NCBI GenBank assembly: GCA_024399065.1
Contig: JAKSIB010000014.1
Span: 28,390-92,389, forward strand
DNA from: Fibrobacter sp.
Lineage (GTDB): Bacteria; Fibrobacterota; Fibrobacteria; Fibrobacterales; Fibrobacteraceae
Length of the DNA: 64,000 nt
Direction: 5' to 3'
The translations under genes and the position numbers were made by a program. Shown here piece by piece: positions 59,835 to 64,000 of the stretch. Under the pieces are notes generated by a model. The model did not search any database, had not been told where the DNA came from, and was given only the letters and a program-made list of their open reading frames with translations. Numbering within the stretch: the first letter of the stretch is position 1; each line of letters begins with the position of its first letter.

Positions 59835-61499
59835 CTAATTGATGACGATTTTGCCTTCAGCCTGATATTTTGCCAAAAAATCCTTGAATTCCTTTTCGGG
59901 CAAGGGCTTGCTGAAATAGTAGCCTTGAATGTAGTCGCAACCTGCGTTCTTCAGGAAGTTCAACTGGGATTCTGTTTCCACACCTTCAGCAACCACCTTC
60001 ATGTTCAAGTGGTGGCACATGTTGATGATGAGTTCCACGATGTGGGGAACTTCTTCCTTGACGTCCAGCTGTCGGATAATGCTCATGTCTATCTTGAGGA
60101 TGTTGAACTTGTAGTTCATGAGCATGCCAAGGGAGGAGTAGCCGCTTCCGAAATCGTCCATGAGGAAGCTTACGCCTAGGTTCTGCATTTCCTTAAGGAT
60201 GTTGCTTCTGTTTTCCTTGAGGGCGGCGTAGGAAGATTCCGTAATTTCGTATCGGATATCCTTGGAACAGGTGGGGCTAGATTCGAGGCGGTCCATGATG
60301 AACCTGATCATGTCGGCATCGTAGAAATCCATCCAGGATAGGTTTACGGAAACAGGAACCGTGGGCAGACCATTGGTTTTCCATTCATTGATGAGGTTAT
60401 GGACGGTAAGGTCCACGAAAAGGTCAAGCCTTGAAATGTAGCCGTCTTTTTCAAGGGCTGGAATAAATAGGTCCGGACGGATGAAACCGCGCTCGGGATG
60501 AATCCAGCGGACCAAGGCTTCTGCGGATGCAATCTTTCCTGTGGCAGCTTCCATGACGGGCTGGTAGTAGACCTTGAATTCCTGGTTTTCCAGACTGGTC
60601 TCGAATTCGGAATTGACGACTGCTGCGTTGACGTAGTTTTCTGCCATGCGTGCGTCAAATTCGGCGTATGGCTTTAGGTATTCGTCTTCAATGTAGTTGA
60701 GGGCCAGCTTTGCGCGGTCAATAAAGTTGACGACGGAACTCTTGCTGTCGAAATGGGCTACACCCATGCGGAAACGGATTTGCATGGGACGGCCGTTGAT
60801 TTCGATGATGTTGCCGTTGTCTTCCATCATGTTGACGTAGTTGATTTTCTTTTTTTCGACAAAGCATACGAAGTGGTCTGCTTCCAGTCGGGCGACGAAC
60901 AAGGGGGTCAAGTTGCTTGTCTGAATTCCGTTACTAAGGAACTTTAGAACGTAGTCACCGCCATCTGTACCCATGATGGAATTGATTGCCTTGAAGTTCT
61001 TGATGTCAAAGAAGAGCATGGAGTAGTCAGTGACGTCATCCACTTTTTGGATGTAATTTTCCACAACCTGGATAAAGCCGTTTCGGTTGTAACAACCGGT
61101 AAGATGGTCCTTATAGCTATGTGAGTACAAGGTCACGACATTTTTTACGCGATGGCTAACAATGCTTGGGTTGAATGGCTTGGTGAAGAAGTCTGCTGCT
61201 CCGAGGCTGTAGGCCTTGTTCAGGGATTCCTCGGTGCTGTCGCCGGATATGATGATGACCGGCAATTGCTGCTGCAAGTTTCGTCTGCGCAATTCCTGCA
61301 GAAAGTCAAAACCATCCATGACGGGCATGACAAGGTCGAGAAGAACTAGACGGAAAATGTGGTCTTCCTTCTCAATGATAGAAAGGGCCTCGGCGCCGTT
61401 TTCTGCTTCGATGATGTCGTATTCGTTTTCCAGCATCAATCGCAACATGCTGCGGTTGATTTCGAAGTCGTCAACAACGAGAATTTCTTTTTTTATCAT
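59835..61499 (-). CDS. Response regulator with degenerate GGDEF and intact EAL domain
   Basis: 554 residues. REC domain 1-120 with acceptor Asp55 in 'LVLLDLVMPVMDGF' and the acidic pair in 'ILVVDDFEIN'. GGDEF-like domain about 130-290: 'DHLTGCYNRNGFI' is kept, but the active GGDEF loop reads 'RLEADHFVCF', so no cyclase activity is expected. The EAL domain (about 305-545) keeps all key residues: 'AEALVRWIHPERGF', 'VNLSWMDF', 'YEITESSY', 'LMDDFGSGYSSLGML', 'LKIDMSII', 'VVAEGVETESQLNFL' and 'YIQGYYFSKPLP'. It should hydrolyse c-di-GMP under phosphorelay control. GGAGG lies eight bases before the ATG. Confidence 0.94.
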   Translation of the reverse strand: MIKKEILVVDDFEINRSMLRLMLENEYDIIEAENGAEALSIIEKEDHIFRLVLLDLVMPVMDGFDFLQELRRRNLQQQLPVIIISGDSTEESLNKAYSLGAADFFTKPFNPSIVSHRVKNVVTLYSHSYKDHLTGCYNRNGFIQVVENYIQKVDDVTDYSMLFFDIKNFKAINSIMGTDGGDYVLKFLSNGIQTSNLTPLFVARLEADHFVCFVEKKKINYVNMMEDNGNIIEINGRPMQIRFRMGVAHFDSKSSVVNFIDRAKLALNYIEDEYLKPYAEFDARMAENYVNAAVVNSEFETSLENQEFKVYYQPVMEAATGKIASAEALVRWIHPERGFIRPDLFIPALEKDGYISRLDLFVDLTVHNLINEWKTNGLPTVPVSVNLSWMDFYDADMIRFIMDRLESSPTCSKDIRYEITESSYAALKENRSNILKEMQNLGVSFLMDDFGSGYSSLGMLMNYKFNILKIDMSIIRQLDVKEEVPHIVELIINMCHHLNMKVVAEGVETESQLNFLKNAGCDYIQGYYFSKPLPEKEFKDFLAKYQAEGKIVIN

Positions 61500-61515
61500 T
61501 CGTCATTCCTCCGTT

Positions 61516-63804
61516 TTACTTCATGGCCTTGGACAAGGCTACGGACAATTGGGCGATACTGATAGGTTTTGCAATGTGGTCGTTCATGCCTGCGTCAAGA
61601 GCCCTCTGACGATCCTCGCTAAAGGCGTTGGCGGTCATTGCGATAATCGGAATGTTTGCTTTTTGTGGGTTGGCCATGTGTCGAATGGCGGAGGCCGCTT
61701 CGTAACCGCTCATCTTGGGCATTTGAATGTCGGTCAGCACCAGGTCGTAGAAACCGGGCTCGTTACTTTCAATGGCTTCGATGGTCATCTTGCCGTTGTC
61801 CACACGGTCTACGATGAAACCTAGATCGGATAAAATCGCAATGGAAATTTCTGCATTCAGTTCGTTGTCTTCTGCTAGGAGAATTCTCTTGCCCTTGAAC
61901 AGGTCCAAATCTTCCTGGGTGATGTGGTCGGTGATTTTGGATTTGCCTGCGTTCTGCTGTTCAATCTGTTTGGCCATCATCACTTGTTCTTCTGTCGGAA
62001 GTTCCAGCGGAAGCTTGATGGTCACCTTGGTGCCTTGTCCGACCTTGCTTTCAATCTGGATGTCGCCATCCATCAGGTCGATGATTTTCTTGACGATGGG
62101 CATGCCTAGGCCAGTGCCCGTAATTTTACTTTCGGTGGAGGAATGCTCTCTTGAAAATTCGTCAAAGATGTGGGGGAGGAATTCTTCGCTGATGCCTACG
62201 CCGGAATCTTCGGAAATAGCGGTAAACATGGTGTAGCCTGGTTTGTCGCACTCGCTTTCTATCAGGGAAAGCTTGACATAACCGCCTGCCGGCGTATACT
62301 TGATGGCGTTGCTGATGATATTTAGTGTCAGTTCTCGAATCTTGGTCTCGTCACCTACGACGTAGTCGTGGATTAGATGGTAGTCGTTACTGAACGTAAG
62401 GCCGCTTTCGTGAGCCAAGTCCGTGAATACGTCGTCGGTGATATCTTCAAATGTCTGGGTGTTGATGATGTTCTTTTCTAGGGAGATTTTTCCGCTTTCG
62501 ATGCGTGACATTTCCAGCACATTGTTGATTAGACTTAACAGGAACTGGCTTGAATGCTGGATCTTGGAAATGTAGTCTACGCATAATTCCTTGTTGTCCA
62601 GGTGGCTTTGCAAAAGATAGGTGAAACCGATAATGGCATTCATTGGTGTACGAATGTCGTGGCTCATGTTGAACAGGAAGGCTGATTTTGCCTTGTTTGC
62701 TTCTTCTGCTTGCTTTCTTGCCCTATCCAAGGAGTTGTTCATTCTGTCCTGGGCGTATTTTTCTTCGGAGACATCACCAACGAAACCAGAAACGGAAACG
62801 GTTCCGTCGGTTTCTTCCCGGCGAGTACCTCCGGCGCTTAGGTAGATCAATCCTTTTTGCGGATGATTCCATTCCAGGATCCTGGTCTTGATTCCGCCAT
62901 TGCGCATGATTTCGAAATCGTCCTGGATTTCATCGATGGTGTTTCTGGAAAGCCTGCTATGATAGTATTCAAGTGCTTCCCTTGGAGAAAAATCTTTCTT
63001 GGAAATGCCAAGGATTTCCTTCCACTTGTCATTGCCGGAAAGCCCGTTGACCCTGCCTTCGCTATCGAAGGTGTATTTCCAGATGCCGTAACCGGAGGCG
63101 GCGACGACTTGGTTGTATTCTTCCATAGTCTTCTGGAATTCTTCCTTTTCATTTTCCTGCACAAAGGCGTGGATGATGCAAGTTCCAATGAGAAGGCCAA
63201 TGGAGTAGATAGGCAGTAGCGGATGGAATACTTGTGCGATAACCGTGAAAACTAAGACTATGCCGAAGAGGGCTATGGTAATATGGCGTTGTTTCTTTGT
63301 GCCTTTGGAATTTTGTGCAACGGCAAGGGACTTGATGATGGTCAGTCCGAAAAGGATTACCTGGCCGCCAAGTGCGACGTAGCGTACAAGATGGGTCTGG
63401 AAATTTCCGTTTTCATCAAACGAGAAGAATATCTGTGAAAAAAAGTTGATGAACAGGAAGAGAATGCTGCAGACAATGAACAGAATGCTGGAGACTTTTA
63501 GGAACTTTTGGAAACCGGATTTTGTGTTGAGGTAGGTTGAGACGTATTTGCTCCAAAGGACCACGGTAACCGCGCCCACAAGGTAGTAGACGACCGTGTC
63601 TACGTAAAGTAAGTGTGTTTGTTGGGTGTAGGCCAGGTACCCCCACAAGGCATCGACGATGTAGTAGACAAGGACTGCTTTCAGAAAATGGTGGTAGTAC
63701 TTTTGTACCTCGTCCTTTGTGTCGCGCTTGAAAAGATCGTGATTGATAATCACGTGAACAGTTAGTGCGATAATATCTATAACTGAATAGTAAATTAGCT
63801 GCAT
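61516..63804 (-). CDS. Hybrid sensor histidine kinase
   Basis: 762 residues. About seven membrane helices (1-220) form the sensor; a PAS domain follows (about 225-350; 'IWKYTFDSEGRVNGLSGNDK', 'ISVSG'-type C-cap). The kinase core has His382 in 'FLFNMSHDIRTPMNAIIGF', the N box 'LTLNIISNAIKYTPAGGYVK' and G boxes 'DSGVGISEEFLPHIF' and 'GTGLGMPIVKKIIDLM'. A C-terminal receiver (about 645-762) has Asp692 in 'LVLTDIQMPKMSGYEA'. Phosphate should flow His382, Asp692, Hpt His60, then REC Asp55 of the EAL protein. First gene of the operon; its promoter is at 63848. Confidence 0.94.
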   Translation of the reverse strand: MQLIYYSVIDIIALTVHVIINHDLFKRDTKDEVQKYYHHFLKAVLVYYIVDALWGYLAYTQQTHLLYVDTVVYYLVGAVTVVLWSKYVSTYLNTKSGFQKFLKVSSILFIVCSILFLFINFFSQIFFSFDENGNFQTHLVRYVALGGQVILFGLTIIKSLAVAQNSKGTKKQRHITIALFGIVLVFTVIAQVFHPLLPIYSIGLLIGTCIIHAFVQENEKEEFQKTMEEYNQVVAASGYGIWKYTFDSEGRVNGLSGNDKWKEILGISKKDFSPREALEYYHSRLSRNTIDEIQDDFEIMRNGGIKTRILEWNHPQKGLIYLSAGGTRREETDGTVSVSGFVGDVSEEKYAQDRMNNSLDRARKQAEEANKAKSAFLFNMSHDIRTPMNAIIGFTYLLQSHLDNKELCVDYISKIQHSSQFLLSLINNVLEMSRIESGKISLEKNIINTQTFEDITDDVFTDLAHESGLTFSNDYHLIHDYVVGDETKIRELTLNIISNAIKYTPAGGYVKLSLIESECDKPGYTMFTAISEDSGVGISEEFLPHIFDEFSREHSSTESKITGTGLGMPIVKKIIDLMDGDIQIESKVGQGTKVTIKLPLELPTEEQVMMAKQIEQQNAGKSKITDHITQEDLDLFKGKRILLAEDNELNAEISIAILSDLGFIVDRVDNGKMTIEAIESNEPGFYDLVLTDIQMPKMSGYEAASAIRHMANPQKANIPIIAMTANAFSEDRQRALDAGMNDHIAKPISIAQLSVALSKAMK

Positions 63805-63847
63805 ACCAAATTCATATCACCGAAAAACAAACCTACTCCTACATTGA

Positions 63848-63876
63848 ATGATAGTATTTTGTAAGTTTTTTGACAA
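63848..63876 (-). promoter_or_regulatory. Candidate promoter of the phosphorelay operon
   Basis: Minus strand: -35 TTGTCA (63871-63876), 17-base spacer, -10 TATCAT (63848-63853), one mismatch each from consensus, about 45 bp before the kinase start. Confidence 0.65.
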
Positions 63877-63890
63877 GTTTATATAAAGAA

Positions 63891-63921
63891 AAGACGTCGT
63901 TTTTTTCGACGTCCTTTTTTT
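63891..63921 (-). terminator. Intrinsic terminator of the gene entering from the right edge
   Basis: GACGTCG / CGACGTC perfect 7-bp stem; T runs on both sides, so it may act both ways. Confidence 0.8.
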
Positions 63922-63944
63922 GAGTGGGATGACCAATTATAAAA

Positions 63945-64000
63945 TTAGCCGTATCTTGTCTTGTCGGTGTTGCTGCCGGTGTAGTCGGGATAGTCGTTGT
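63945..64000 (-). CDS. C-terminal end of a gene cut by the right edge
   Basis: The last 17 codons and TAA stop of a minus-strand frame: 'NDYPDYTGSNTDKTRYG'. The terminator 24 bp downstream supports a real gene end. Too short to name. Confidence 0.5.
   Translation of the reverse strand, partial: NDYPDYTGSNTDKTRYG

Overview
The window looks like chromosomal DNA from a Fibrobacter-type cellulose and hemicellulose degrader. Supporting this are a cluster of secreted, multi-domain plant-polysaccharide enzymes (PL1, GH5 with two CBM11-like domains, two GH43 with CBM6-like domains, and a GH9), poly-serine linkers, C-terminal sorting-like domains of the form 'YDLxGRxV...GxYxVRV', many small Cys-anchored lipoproteins, and a Gram-negative outer-membrane protein set. 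The genus is inferred from this content; no 16S rRNA or database match was available.

Layout. 1-4563: a PutP-type symporter (cut by the left edge), TrmO, a tiny signal-peptide-plus-sorting-domain protein, two lipoproteins (one a histidine phosphatase) and an unknown membrane protein. 4811-13096: housekeeping genes rpsO-pnp, an HD-GYP c-di-GMP phosphodiesterase, tcdA, a long-form ispG and serA. 13286-15061: a long-chain acyl-CoA synthetase. 15425-27049: the polysaccharide island (PL1, GH5, tgt on the opposite strand, two paralogous GH43). 27203-31865: a tandem pair of identical tRNA-Leu(GAG) genes, murD, an unknown exported protein, then tpiA-secG-tRNA-Leu(GAG). 31959-38072: a BamE-like lipoprotein, two convergent envelope proteins, pncC-recA, a DUF5683-like membrane protein and a phosphatase. 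38253-38355: a small SRP RNA gene with a near-consensus promoter.

38719-54662 is the most unusual part: an 8.1-kb gene for a 2703-residue exported protein with about 13 cadherin-like repeats, then a SUI1/YciH-like gene, a FecR-domain exported protein, a beta-helix plus outer-membrane barrel protein, nfo, and a GH9 enzyme without a signal peptide. The FecR, barrel and nfo genes are joined by TAATG stop-start overlaps. 54684-59468 holds DUF218, rimI, tsaB, ddl, a Lys/Glu-tailed lipoprotein and an SDR epimerase. 59470-63804 is a three-gene phosphorelay operon (hybrid kinase, REC-degenerate GGDEF-EAL, Hpt) that should control c-di-GMP breakdown. With the HD-GYP protein, two c-di-GMP phosphodiesterases of different families sit in one window.

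Non-coding structure includes heptad-like short tandem repeats at five intergenic sites, GTCATCC-type palindromic repeats, a duplicated 48-bp element beside recA, and direct repeats upstream of the pectate lyase gene.
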